Shown piece by piece: positions 46,314 through 54,142 of a stretch of 64,000 nt of DNA (the stretch's first letter is position 1; every line of letters begins with the position of its first letter). The DNA lies in assembly GCF_900112395.1 (NCBI RefSeq), contig NZ_FOLN01000015.1, positions 1 through 64,000 of the forward strand, written 5' to 3'. Position numbers and translations under genes: made by a program. The stretch comes from Algibacter lectus. Lineage in GTDB: Bacteria; Bacteroidota; Bacteroidia; Flavobacteriales; Flavobacteriaceae. The notes beneath the pieces are model-generated. The model saw only the letters and a program-made list of their open reading frames with translations, was not told the DNA's origin and made no database searches.

Positions 46314-47576
46314 ATGAAGGATTTATTTGAAAAGATTTATAAAGACAAAGGACCACTAGGAAAGTGGGCGTCTCAGGCTGAAGGTTATTTTGTATTCCCA
46401 AAATTGGAAGGCGAAATTTCTAATAGAATGAAGTTTCAAGGAAAAGACGTAATCACATGGAGTATTAATGACTACTTAGGTTTAGCCAATCATCCAGAAG
46501 TTCGTAAAGTAGATGCAGAAGCAGCTGCACAATATGGTTCTGCATACCCAATGGGAGCAAGAATGATGTCTGGGCATACTGATTTGCACGAACAACTTCA
46601 AAATGAGTTAGCATCTTTTGTAAGTAAAGAAGCAGCTTATTTGTTAAACTTTGGATACCAAGGTATGGTATCTACCATTGATGCTTTAGTTTCTAAAAAC
46701 GATATTATTGTTTATGATGTTGATGCTCACGCTTGTATTATTGATGGTGTGCGTTTACACATGGGAAAACGTTTTACTTACAAACACAACGATGTTGTAA
46801 GTTTAGAGAAAAACTTAGAGCGTGCTACCAAAATGGCAGAACAAACAGGTGGAGGAATTTTAGTAATTTCTGAAGGTGTTTTTGGAATGCGTGGAGAGCA
46901 AGGGCGTTTAAAAGAAATAGTAGCACTTAAACAAAAATTTAATTTTAGATTATTTGTTGATGATGCTCATGGTTTTGGAACTTTAGGAGCAACAGGAGCT
47001 GGTGCTGGAGAAGAGCAAGGCGTGCAAGATGATATTGATGTATACTTTGCAACTTTTGCTAAATCTTTAGCTAGTACAGGTGCTTTTATTGCGGGTGATA
47101 AAGAAATAATTGATTATTTAAAATATAATTTACGTTCTCAAATGTTTGCAAAATCTTTGCAAATGCAATTAGTTGCTGGAGCTCTTAAGCGTTTAGATAT
47201 GCTTAGAACTATGCCAGAACTTAAAGCTAAACTTTGGGAAAACGTAAACGCATTACAATCTGGATTAAAAGAGCGTGGTTTTGATATTGGTACAACACAA
47301 AGTTGTGTAACACCAGTATACTTAAAGGGGTCTATTCCTGAGGCTATGGCTTTAGTAAAAGATTTAAGAGAAAACTACGGTATTTTCTGTTCAATAGTTG
47401 TGTATCCAGTAATTCCAAAAGGATTAATTTTATTAAGATTAATACCTACAGCAACACATACATTAGAAGATGTTTCTGAAACTTTAAATGCATTTGATGC
47501 TATTAGAGAACGTTTAGAAAACGGAACTTACAAACGTTTATCTGCTTCTGTTATGGCGGCAATGGGCGAGGAGTAG
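46314..47576 (+). CDS. Alpha-oxoamine synthase (serine palmitoyltransferase-like)
   Basis: The 420-residue fold-type I PLP enzyme has the family's DDAHGFGTLGATG segment (about 216-228) and the PLP lysine K250 in FAKSLASTGAF. Members condense an amino acid with an acyl thioester: Spt uses serine (sphingoid bases), and CapB-type enzymes of this phylum use cysteate (sulfonolipid capnine). Kbl and BioF differ in their SHAVG motifs. The adjacent cysteine-synthase-type and GNAT-like genes fit a lipid role. Which amino acid is used cannot be read from the sequence. It converges with the GNAT-like gene at a shared terminator. Confidence 0.85.
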   Translation: MKDLFEKIYKDKGPLGKWASQAEGYFVFPKLEGEISNRMKFQGKDVITWSINDYLGLANHPEVRKVDAEAAAQYGSAYPMGARMMSGHTDLHEQLQNELASFVSKEAAYLLNFGYQGMVSTIDALVSKNDIIVYDVDAHACIIDGVRLHMGKRFTYKHNDVVSLEKNLERATKMAEQTGGGILVISEGVFGMRGEQGRLKEIVALKQKFNFRLFVDDAHGFGTLGATGAGAGEEQGVQDDIDVYFATFAKSLASTGAFIAGDKEIIDYLKYNLRSQMFAKSLQMQLVAGALKRLDMLRTMPELKAKLWENVNALQSGLKERGFDIGTTQSCVTPVYLKGSIPEAMALVKDLRENYGIFCSIVVYPVIPKGLILLRLIPTATHTLEDVSETLNAFDAIRERLENGTYKRLSASVMAAMGEE

Positions 47577-47596
47577 TTCAATAACATAGAATGAAA

Positions 47597-47630
47597 AAAA
47601 TCCGATTCAATTTTAATTGAATCGGATTTT
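47597..47630. terminator. Bidirectional terminator between oxoamine synthase and GNAT-like gene
   Basis: A 14-base perfect stem (AAAATCCGATTCAA with TTGAATCGGATTTT) serves both converging genes. Confidence 0.92.
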
Positions 47631-47654
47631 TTAGTTTTAATAAGAAGCTAAACT

Positions 47655-48773
47655 TTATAGAAGTTTCTTGTATGTTTTTCTTCTTTTGTAAACTACAGGG
47701 TCAAAATGTTTCCATATTTGATGTATAGCGTGGTTATCTTCTAGCTCTGGAGTTCTAAAGCATGTTTGGATACCTTTTTCTTTAAAAGTCTCGTAATATT
47801 CATTGAAAATCACAGCATGCACACCTTTATTTTGGTAGTCCGGATGAATTCCTATTAAATAGAAAATAACATCTTTACTATTCTTTTTAGCATTCAAAAT
47901 ATGTCTGAAACCAAAAGGAAATAGCTTACCATTCATTTTTTTTAAAGCAGCAGTAAATGCTGGCATTACAATAGCAAAACCTACCAATTCATCATTTTTA
48001 TCTACAACAAATTTGATGTATTCTGGATTTACAAAACTTATAAATTTCTTTTTGAAATAAGCTTTTTGAATATCGTTAATGGCCACAAACGATGATAATG
48101 AAGCATAGCTCGCATTAAACAAATCGAACATTTTGTCAACATAAGGCATCACTTCACTTGTTTTAGTGAATTTTAAGGCTTTTAGTTGGTAGCGTCTTTT
48201 TATAAGCTCTTGTGCTTTTTTAAAAAATTCTGGCTTTACATTTTCAAAAGGAAAACGACTTTCAGAATACGATTTTTCAATCTCATATCCGGCTGCTTCG
48301 TAATGTTTTACATAATAAGCGTGGTTATACCAAGTAACCATGGGAGTAGTACTCTCAAAACCTTCCGTCATGACACCAACTTTATCTAAGTTAGAGAATC
48401 CAACTGGACCTTCAGTATATTCTAGGTTTTTGCTTTTTCCTATTTCAGCAACCTTATCGAGTAGTATTTTAGAAACTTCTAAATCGTCTATAAAATCGAA
48501 CCAACCAAAACGCATTTTTTTTATGTTTTGGTCTTGAATTTCTAAATTATTAGTAATCGCAGCTATTCGGCCAACAATAGCATTGTTTTTGTAGGCTAAA
48601 AATAACTGAGCTTCGGCATCTTGAAAAACAGGATTCTCGTTTTTGTTAAAAGTGTTCATCTCCTGACTAATAATAGGAGGTGTCCAGTATTCACAGTCTT
48701 TATAAAGCGTGAAAGGGAATTTTACAAATGCCTTTAAATCTTTTTTATTTTTTACTTCTTTTAGTGTAATCAT
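47655..48773 (-). CDS. GNAT-like acyltransferase, candidate bacterial ceramide/capnine N-acyltransferase
   Basis: The 372-residue protein has an N-terminal and a C-terminal GNAT-like half. LFLAYKNNAIVGRIAAI (about 57-73) and VIFYLIGIHPDYQNKGVHAVIF (near 300-321) look like acyl-CoA-binding motif A regions. Homologues in this phylum are often annotated 'GTP cyclohydrolase', which nothing in the sequence supports. Bacterial ceramide synthases (bCerS) are GNAT proteins of about this size encoded beside serine palmitoyltransferase. Here the gene converges with such an enzyme, so it may N-acylate its long-chain-base product. No signal peptide is present. The function is inferred. Confidence 0.65.
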   Translation of the reverse strand: MITLKEVKNKKDLKAFVKFPFTLYKDCEYWTPPIISQEMNTFNKNENPVFQDAEAQLFLAYKNNAIVGRIAAITNNLEIQDQNIKKMRFGWFDFIDDLEVSKILLDKVAEIGKSKNLEYTEGPVGFSNLDKVGVMTEGFESTTPMVTWYNHAYYVKHYEAAGYEIEKSYSESRFPFENVKPEFFKKAQELIKRRYQLKALKFTKTSEVMPYVDKMFDLFNASYASLSSFVAINDIQKAYFKKKFISFVNPEYIKFVVDKNDELVGFAIVMPAFTAALKKMNGKLFPFGFRHILNAKKNSKDVIFYLIGIHPDYQNKGVHAVIFNEYYETFKEKGIQTCFRTPELEDNHAIHQIWKHFDPVVYKRRKTYKKLL

Positions 48774-48799
48774 ATACTTGTTATGATAAATTTATCAGA

Positions 48800-49804
48800 T
48801 TAATCTTCAAAATCTATAGCGTCTCGTTTTGGTTTTTTTGTACTTTCTTTTGCGTCTTTTTTACTGCCTTTTTTCTTTTTCTTTCCTGAGCGTTTAGAAG
48901 TTTCTTCAATGGTATTTCCATTATCAATTTCTTTGTCTTTATGGAAATCTAATCGGTAAGACATTCCGAAGTTAACGCTAAATACAGATGGGGTATCCTT
49001 TGTGTTAAAAGTTAAAGCGGTGTCTAACTGAAAATCTTTACCCCATAAATAAGCGCCACCAAATCTAAACAAATTATCGGCATAATAATCACTTTGAATG
49101 CCTTGTGTTTCTCCGAAAACAACCCATTGTGGACTGAAAGAATGCGTTAAGGTTAATATATATGAAAAGTCCGATTGATCCGTTCCTATGCGATCTTTAA
49201 TTAAATTCATTACAAAAACCCAACCTCCAGAAAAGTTGTTTTGTGTAGCAATCATCACTTTAGGGCTAAAGCCTTCTATAGCGTCTGCAGTATATGGATT
49301 GTCTGGAGTATCGAAGTTTGCACCAGCATAAACTGCTATGGCAGGAATTAACGATTTCCATTTAAAGGTGTGGTTGGCCTTCCAACTGTAAAGATTAGGT
49401 TTATCGTCTTCTGCATTTTTATACGGATCGTAAACTAAATATTTAGCTCCAAGAGTTAAATATTTAAAATTAGAACGGCGGTCTTTATTGTCTAAATTTG
49501 AAAAATACGATTTGTTGTCACTTTGATAGTTTCCTTCAAAGTTTAATTCTAATTGTTCCCATAATAATCCGTAACGTACAGCAAAATCGGCACCAAAGCC
49601 TGAAACTTTATAGCCTATGGCTGGCGTGCGTTCTTCTTCAATAATATAGGGGCCAACTTCAAATTGCGCCACATTGGTACCTACAGAAAAGGCACTACGA
49701 GAAACACCTGGCCTGTTAGAGTTTATAACATCGGTATATTGGCAAAATGCTTGAGTTGAAAAAAATGTGAGTAGGAGAATTAAAATCGATTTGATAGCTT
49801 TCAT
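48800..49804 (-). CDS. Outer-membrane transporter-like barrel with lysine-rich C-terminal tail
   Basis: The ATG at 49804 gives a proper signal peptide (MKAIKSILILLLTFFSTQAFCQ), and the in-frame ATG 27 bases upstream is not needed. The mature protein is a beta-barrel of the Phenol_MetA_deg/transporter type (NSNRPGVSRSAFSVGTNVAQFEVG, ending in a strand SVNFGMSYRLDF), usually annotated 'transporter' without known cargo. After the last strand a 45-residue tail follows, very rich in Lys and Ser (SGKKKKKGSKK...) and ending acidic DAIDFED. Barrels normally end at the last strand, so this tail probably reaches into the periplasm. A TATATTTG promoter at 49876-49883 serves it. Confidence 0.8.
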   Translation of the reverse strand: MKAIKSILILLLTFFSTQAFCQYTDVINSNRPGVSRSAFSVGTNVAQFEVGPYIIEEERTPAIGYKVSGFGADFAVRYGLLWEQLELNFEGNYQSDNKSYFSNLDNKDRRSNFKYLTLGAKYLVYDPYKNAEDDKPNLYSWKANHTFKWKSLIPAIAVYAGANFDTPDNPYTADAIEGFSPKVMIATQNNFSGGWVFVMNLIKDRIGTDQSDFSYILTLTHSFSPQWVVFGETQGIQSDYYADNLFRFGGAYLWGKDFQLDTALTFNTKDTPSVFSVNFGMSYRLDFHKDKEIDNGNTIEETSKRSGKKKKKGSKKDAKESTKKPKRDAIDFED

Positions 49805-49818
49805 AGTTGAAATTTTTA

Positions 49819-49837
49819 ACGCGTTGTACACACGCGT
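49819..49837. other. Perfect ACGCGT inverted repeat in the barrel gene's 5' leader
   Basis: ACGCGT (49819-49824) and ACGCGT (49832-49837) frame a 7-base loop, so the leader RNA can form a stem of six GC-rich pairs. Such GC content is rare in this AT-rich gap. It is 15 bases upstream of the start codon and could hinder or protect translation initiation. Confidence 0.55.
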
Positions 49838-49875
49838 AGATTTTATAATTTTAAGTACTAATGATTAAGGGTTTT

Positions 49876-49883
49876 CAAATATA
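49876..49883 (-). promoter_or_regulatory. Promoter of the barrel gene
   Basis: TATATTTG on the minus strand fits TANNTTTG. It is divergent from the promoter at 49938-49945. Confidence 0.6.
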
Positions 49884-49937
49884 GATATTTTATATATTTT
49901 TTATCATTTTTCAATGTTTTTTAAACGTATAGAATTG

Positions 49938-49945
49938 TATTTTTG
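49938..49945 (+). promoter_or_regulatory. Promoter of the DUF4834 gene
   Basis: TATTTTTG fits TANNTTTG, 28 bases before the ATG at 49974. Confidence 0.65.
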
Positions 49946-49973
49946 TTGTTAGTTTTAATCAAAAGTTTCACTT

Positions 49974-50225
49974 ATGGGTTTATTAAGAACCATATTTATA
50001 ATTGTTTTAGTCTATTATTTATTTAAAGTGCTTTCTAGAATTTTTGCACCGCTTTTAATGAAGTTTGCCGTAAAAAAAGCAGAAGAACGCTTTGGAGGTC
50101 AGTTTCAAAAACAACAACAAGAGCCTGTTAATAAAGAAGGAGAAGTAACTATTGATAAAATTCCAAATACACGAACGTCTAATAAAGATGTTGGCGATTA
50201 CGTAGATTACGAAGAAGTGGATTAA
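49974..50225 (+). CDS. DUF4834 family small membrane protein
   Basis: The 83-residue protein has one N-terminal membrane helix (about 5-24, RTIFIIVLVYYLFKVLSRIF) followed by a basic stretch and a soluble C-terminus with KIPNTRTSNKDVGDYVDYEEVD, the pattern of the Bacteroidota DUF4834 family, whose C-terminal D-YVDYEE(V/I) is characteristic. The function is unknown. It has its own promoter. The YfhO gene follows 114 bases later, with a copy of the 14-base repeat between. Confidence 0.8.
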   Translation: MGLLRTIFIIVLVYYLFKVLSRIFAPLLMKFAVKKAEERFGGQFQKQQQEPVNKEGEVTIDKIPNTRTSNKDVGDYVDYEEVD

Positions 50226-50243
50226 GGTTTCAACCTTTTTTTA

Positions 50244-50257
50244 TTTCCGCGAAAGCG
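50244..50257. repeat. Copy 3 of the 14-base motif
   Basis: TTTCCGCGAAAGCG here is identical to 32391-32404, and identity extends to 18 bases, in the gap before the YfhO gene. Confidence 0.7.
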
Positions 50258-50339
50258 TAAAGTTCTTAAAATTTAAGATAAACTTCGATGCTAAGAAAAT
50301 AATAACTAATGTTCACATTCATTGTTTTAAACTACTTTC

Positions 50340-52760
50340 ATGCAATTTTCAATTAAAAGTATATTGCCACACATCTTAGTGCTCCTAGGATTTGTAATAT
50401 TATCATTGGCTTATTTTAGCCCAGTTTTACAAGGAAAAGAAATTTATCAAAGCGATATTGTTCAGTTTATTGGCATGAGCAAGCAGCAGAAGGATTTTAA
50501 AGTTGAAACTGGAGAGGAAACCTATTGGACTAATGGGGCTTTTGCAGGGATGCCAACTTACCAATTGGGAGCAAGATATCCGCATAATTACATTAAAAAA
50601 ATTGATGCTGTACTGCGTTTTTTACCTCGTCCAGCCGATTATTTGTTTTTATATTTAATGAGTTTTTATGTATTACTTTTAGTGCTAAAAGTAGATTACA
50701 AACTCGCAGCACTTGGTGCTTTAGCCTTTGGGTTTTCAACGTATTTAATTATTATTTTAGGTGTTGGGCATAACAGTAAAGCACACGCTATTGCATACAT
50801 GCCTTTGGTGTTGAGCGGTATTATACTCACTTTTAGACGAAAATACATAGCTGGGTTTTTACTCACTGTTTTGGCTATGGGGTTAGAAATTGTATCGAAC
50901 CACTTTCAAATGACTTACTACTTAATGCTGTTGGTGCTTATTTTGGGCATAGCTTATTTAGTAGATGCTTACAAGAAAAACGTATTACCTCATTTCTTTA
51001 AATCTGTTGGAATTTTATTCGGAGCTGTAGTTCTTGCTATTGCTCTAAATGCAACGAGCGTAATGGCTACGCAAGAGTATGTAAAGGAAAGCACACGTGG
51101 TAAAACGGAACTAACCATTAATGCCGATGGATCTCCAAAAGAGGTTTCAAACGGTTTAGATAAAGATTATATCACGCAATTTAGTTATGGTTTTGCCGAA
51201 ACGTTTAACTTGTTTATTCCTCGTTTTATGGGTGGAGGAAATGGAGAGAATGTTGGTAAAGATTCTGCTACATACGAGGCTTTTAGAAAATTAGGAGCCA
51301 CAACAACTCAGGCGGCAGAAGAAGCTAAGCGCGCTCCATTATACTGGGGAGACCAACCTATTGTAGAAGCTCCAGCTTATGTTGGTGCTGTAATTTTGTT
51401 CTTGTTTGTATTTGCTTTATTTTTAGTAAAAGGCCGTTTAAAATGGTGGCTAGTTGGCGGAACAGTGTTTTCTTTATTATTATCTTACGGTAAAAACTTA
51501 GGGTTTTTAACTAATTTTTTTATCGATTATGTACCCATGTACAATAAGTTTAGGGCGGTAACATCAATACAAGTTTTACTAGAATTATGTATTCCTGTGT
51601 TGGGAATTTTTGGTTTGGTACGTTTGTTCAATAATTTTGAAAAAGAAGAAGAAAAGCTAAATGCGTTAAAGTATGCCACAATAATTACTGGAGGTTTATC
51701 GCTTTTATTTTTAGTAATGAAATCGTCTTTATTCGATTTTGTTGGCGTTAACGATGGCTTTTACCGTCAGAATTATGGGCAAGATTTTGTAGATGCCTTA
51801 AGAGAAGATAGAAAAAGCGTTTTTACAACAGATACCCTTAGAAGTTTAATTTTAGTACTGCTATCGGCAGGTTTAATTTGGTATTACTTAAAGGGTAAGC
51901 TAAAAGAAAACTTACTTGTTATTGGGTTTGCTGTGCTGTTGTTGTTCGATTTAGTTGGTGTAGATAAGCGCTATGTAAATAGTGACGATTTTGTATCTTC
52001 TATTAAAATGAATAAACCGTTTGAAGCTACGGAGGTTGATAAAGCTATTTTGCAAGATAAAAGTTATTATCGTGTTTACGATTTAGTTTCAGGACGATCA
52101 AAACCATCATACTTTCATAATTCTTTAAATGGATATAATGCGGCAGAATTAAAACGATACCGTGAGGTTTTCGATTTTTATATTTCTCAAAATAATATGA
52201 ATGTTCTTAATATGTTTAATACCAAATATATTATTGCTCAAGGTGAAAAAGGAGAAACCTTTCCATACACCAATAGAGAAGCGAATGGTGCAGCTTGGTT
52301 TGTTAGCGAACTTAAAAAGGTAGATTCTGCTAATGAAGAAATTAAAGCTTTGGATAGTTTAGATAATAAACATGTTGCTGTTTTTACTAAAGGTAAAGAT
52401 GCCATAATTCCAACGGAAACAAAAAAGTTTAATGTTGATTCTGTAGCAAGTATCAAAATTGTTGAGCATAAACCAAATTATTTAAAATACGCTTCTAGCA
52501 ATGCAAATAAAGGTTTTGCAGTGTTTTCTGAAGTGTATTACGGAAACGGTTGGAAAACATTTATAGATGGTGAAGAAACCGATCATATACGGGTTAATTA
52601 TACGCTACGTGGTTTAGAAATTCCTTCAGGAAATCATGAAATTGTGTTTAAGTTTGATCCAGATGTAGTGAAAACTGGAAGTACAATTGCACTTGCTAGT
52701 TCTGTTTTATTTGGACTTTTACTACTAGGTGGACTTTTCTACGGATTTCAAAAGAAATAG
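50340..52760 (+). CDS. YfhO-family membrane protein
   Basis: The 806-residue protein has about a dozen transmembrane helices (from 13-30 onward) with a large extracytoplasmic loop between the first helices (KEIYQSDIVQFIGMSKQQKDF, the YfhO signature) and a C-terminal soluble beta domain near 590-780 (YYRVYDLVSG.., YYGNGWKTFIDGEE). YfhO is a GT-C-fold protein, with members tied to lipoteichoic acid glycosylation in Firmicutes. In this phylum it probably adds a sugar to surface glycans or lipids. It is followed 33 bases later by a glycosyltransferase and then a flippase, so a three-gene glycan unit is likely. Confidence 0.85.
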   Translation: MQFSIKSILPHILVLLGFVILSLAYFSPVLQGKEIYQSDIVQFIGMSKQQKDFKVETGEETYWTNGAFAGMPTYQLGARYPHNYIKKIDAVLRFLPRPADYLFLYLMSFYVLLLVLKVDYKLAALGALAFGFSTYLIIILGVGHNSKAHAIAYMPLVLSGIILTFRRKYIAGFLLTVLAMGLEIVSNHFQMTYYLMLLVLILGIAYLVDAYKKNVLPHFFKSVGILFGAVVLAIALNATSVMATQEYVKESTRGKTELTINADGSPKEVSNGLDKDYITQFSYGFAETFNLFIPRFMGGGNGENVGKDSATYEAFRKLGATTTQAAEEAKRAPLYWGDQPIVEAPAYVGAVILFLFVFALFLVKGRLKWWLVGGTVFSLLLSYGKNLGFLTNFFIDYVPMYNKFRAVTSIQVLLELCIPVLGIFGLVRLFNNFEKEEEKLNALKYATIITGGLSLLFLVMKSSLFDFVGVNDGFYRQNYGQDFVDALREDRKSVFTTDTLRSLILVLLSAGLIWYYLKGKLKENLLVIGFAVLLLFDLVGVDKRYVNSDDFVSSIKMNKPFEATEVDKAILQDKSYYRVYDLVSGRSKPSYFHNSLNGYNAAELKRYREVFDFYISQNNMNVLNMFNTKYIIAQGEKGETFPYTNREANGAAWFVSELKKVDSANEEIKALDSLDNKHVAVFTKGKDAIIPTETKKFNVDSVASIKIVEHKPNYLKYASSNANKGFAVFSEVYYGNGWKTFIDGEETDHIRVNYTLRGLEIPSGNHEIVFKFDPDVVKTGSTIALASSVLFGLLLLGGLFYGFQKK

Positions 52761-52793
52761 TTTTTTACATCTACGCAGATCGAAATTTTTTTA

Positions 52794-54083
52794 ATGAAGG
52801 CACTAAAAGTACTTATAATAAGTTATTACTGGCCACCAGCAGGAGGTCCAGGCGTGCAGCGTTGGTTAAAATTCGTAAAATATTTACCCGATTTTAATGT
52901 TGAACCTATTGTTTATATTCCCGAAAACCCTAATTATCCTTTAGTAGACGAGAGTTTAATTGCTGAAGTTTCAAAAGATGTTACCATTATAAAACAGCCT
53001 ATAAGTGAACCTTATAAGTTGGCAGGCCTGTTTTCAAAGAAATCATCAAGCACTATTAGTAAAGGCATTATTCCCGAGCAGAAAACGCAAAGTTTTATTG
53101 AAAAAGCCATGCTTTATATTCGTGGAAATTTTTTTATTCCAGATGCGCGCAAAAGCTGGGTAAAACCATCGGTAGCTTATCTTTCAAATTATATAGAAAA
53201 GGAAAATATTTCAACTATTATAACCACCGGACCTCCGCATAGTTTACATCTTATTGGTTTGCAGCTTAAAGAAAAATTAGGTGTAAAATGGATTGCAGAT
53301 TTTAGAGACCCTTGGACTACTATTGGTTACCATAAGCAGTTGAAATTAACGGAAAAATCTAAACAAAAACACAAAGCTTTAGAAAAGTTGGTGTTAAATA
53401 CTGCCGACGATATTGTTGTTACTAGTTCTGTAACAAAAACGGAATTTGAAGCCATTACCAATAAACCAATTGAGGTTATTACTAATGGTTACGATTATGA
53501 ATCTGTAGAATCTAAACCACTTGATGCTAAGTTTACAATAGCGCATATTGGTTCGTTATTATCAAAAAGAAATCCTATAATTTTATGGCAAGTACTCTCG
53601 GAACTTGTTCAGGAACATGAGGGTTTTTCTAAAGATTTTCAATTAAATTTTGTGGGAGCCGTTAGCGAAACTGTTTTACAATCTATAGAAACCGTAGGTC
53701 TTGCTAATCATGTTAATAACGCCGGGTATGTGTCTCATAAAGAATCTATTATCTATCAAAAAAGCTCACAGGTTCTATTGTTAGTTGAGATAGACTCCAA
53801 AGAAACTAAATGTATTATTCCTGGAAAACTATTTGAATATATGGTTTCAAATCGGCCTATTTTGGCTTTGGGACCTCAAGGTTCCGATGTGGAAAATATC
53901 ATAAAAGAAACCAATACCGGAAACTACTTTTACTACACAGATTATAAATCGTTAAAATCGACTATCTTGGCGCATTATAAGAGCTATCAAAATAAAAATT
54001 TAGAAGTGCACGCTATTGGTTTGCAAAAGTATAGTAGAAAAAGCTTGACTTCTAAATTAGCTTCGGTTTTAAAAAAGCCCTAA
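52794..54083 (+). CDS. Group 1 (GT4-type) glycosyltransferase
   Basis: The 429-residue cytosolic enzyme starts ISYYWPPAGGPGVQRWLKFVKYLPDF (about 8-33), the donor-loop pattern of the GT4 WbuB-like family, and the C-terminal half has EYMVSNRPILALGPQGSDVENIIKE, the EX7E-type nucleotide-sugar segment. Such enzymes add sugars to lipid-linked surface polysaccharide. It sits between YfhO (33 bases) and a Wzx-like flippase (59 bases), consistent with one glycan-assembly unit. The sugar and acceptor are unknown. Confidence 0.88.
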   Translation: MKALKVLIISYYWPPAGGPGVQRWLKFVKYLPDFNVEPIVYIPENPNYPLVDESLIAEVSKDVTIIKQPISEPYKLAGLFSKKSSSTISKGIIPEQKTQSFIEKAMLYIRGNFFIPDARKSWVKPSVAYLSNYIEKENISTIITTGPPHSLHLIGLQLKEKLGVKWIADFRDPWTTIGYHKQLKLTEKSKQKHKALEKLVLNTADDIVVTSSVTKTEFEAITNKPIEVITNGYDYESVESKPLDAKFTIAHIGSLLSKRNPIILWQVLSELVQEHEGFSKDFQLNFVGAVSETVLQSIETVGLANHVNNAGYVSHKESIIYQKSSQVLLLVEIDSKETKCIIPGKLFEYMVSNRPILALGPQGSDVENIIKETNTGNYFYYTDYKSLKSTILAHYKSYQNKNLEVHAIGLQKYSRKSLTSKLASVLKKP

Positions 54084-54142
54084 TAATCTATCATTTTACG
54101 CGTTTACTTCGTAGTACTAATAATGAAATTGAATCAAAAAAA

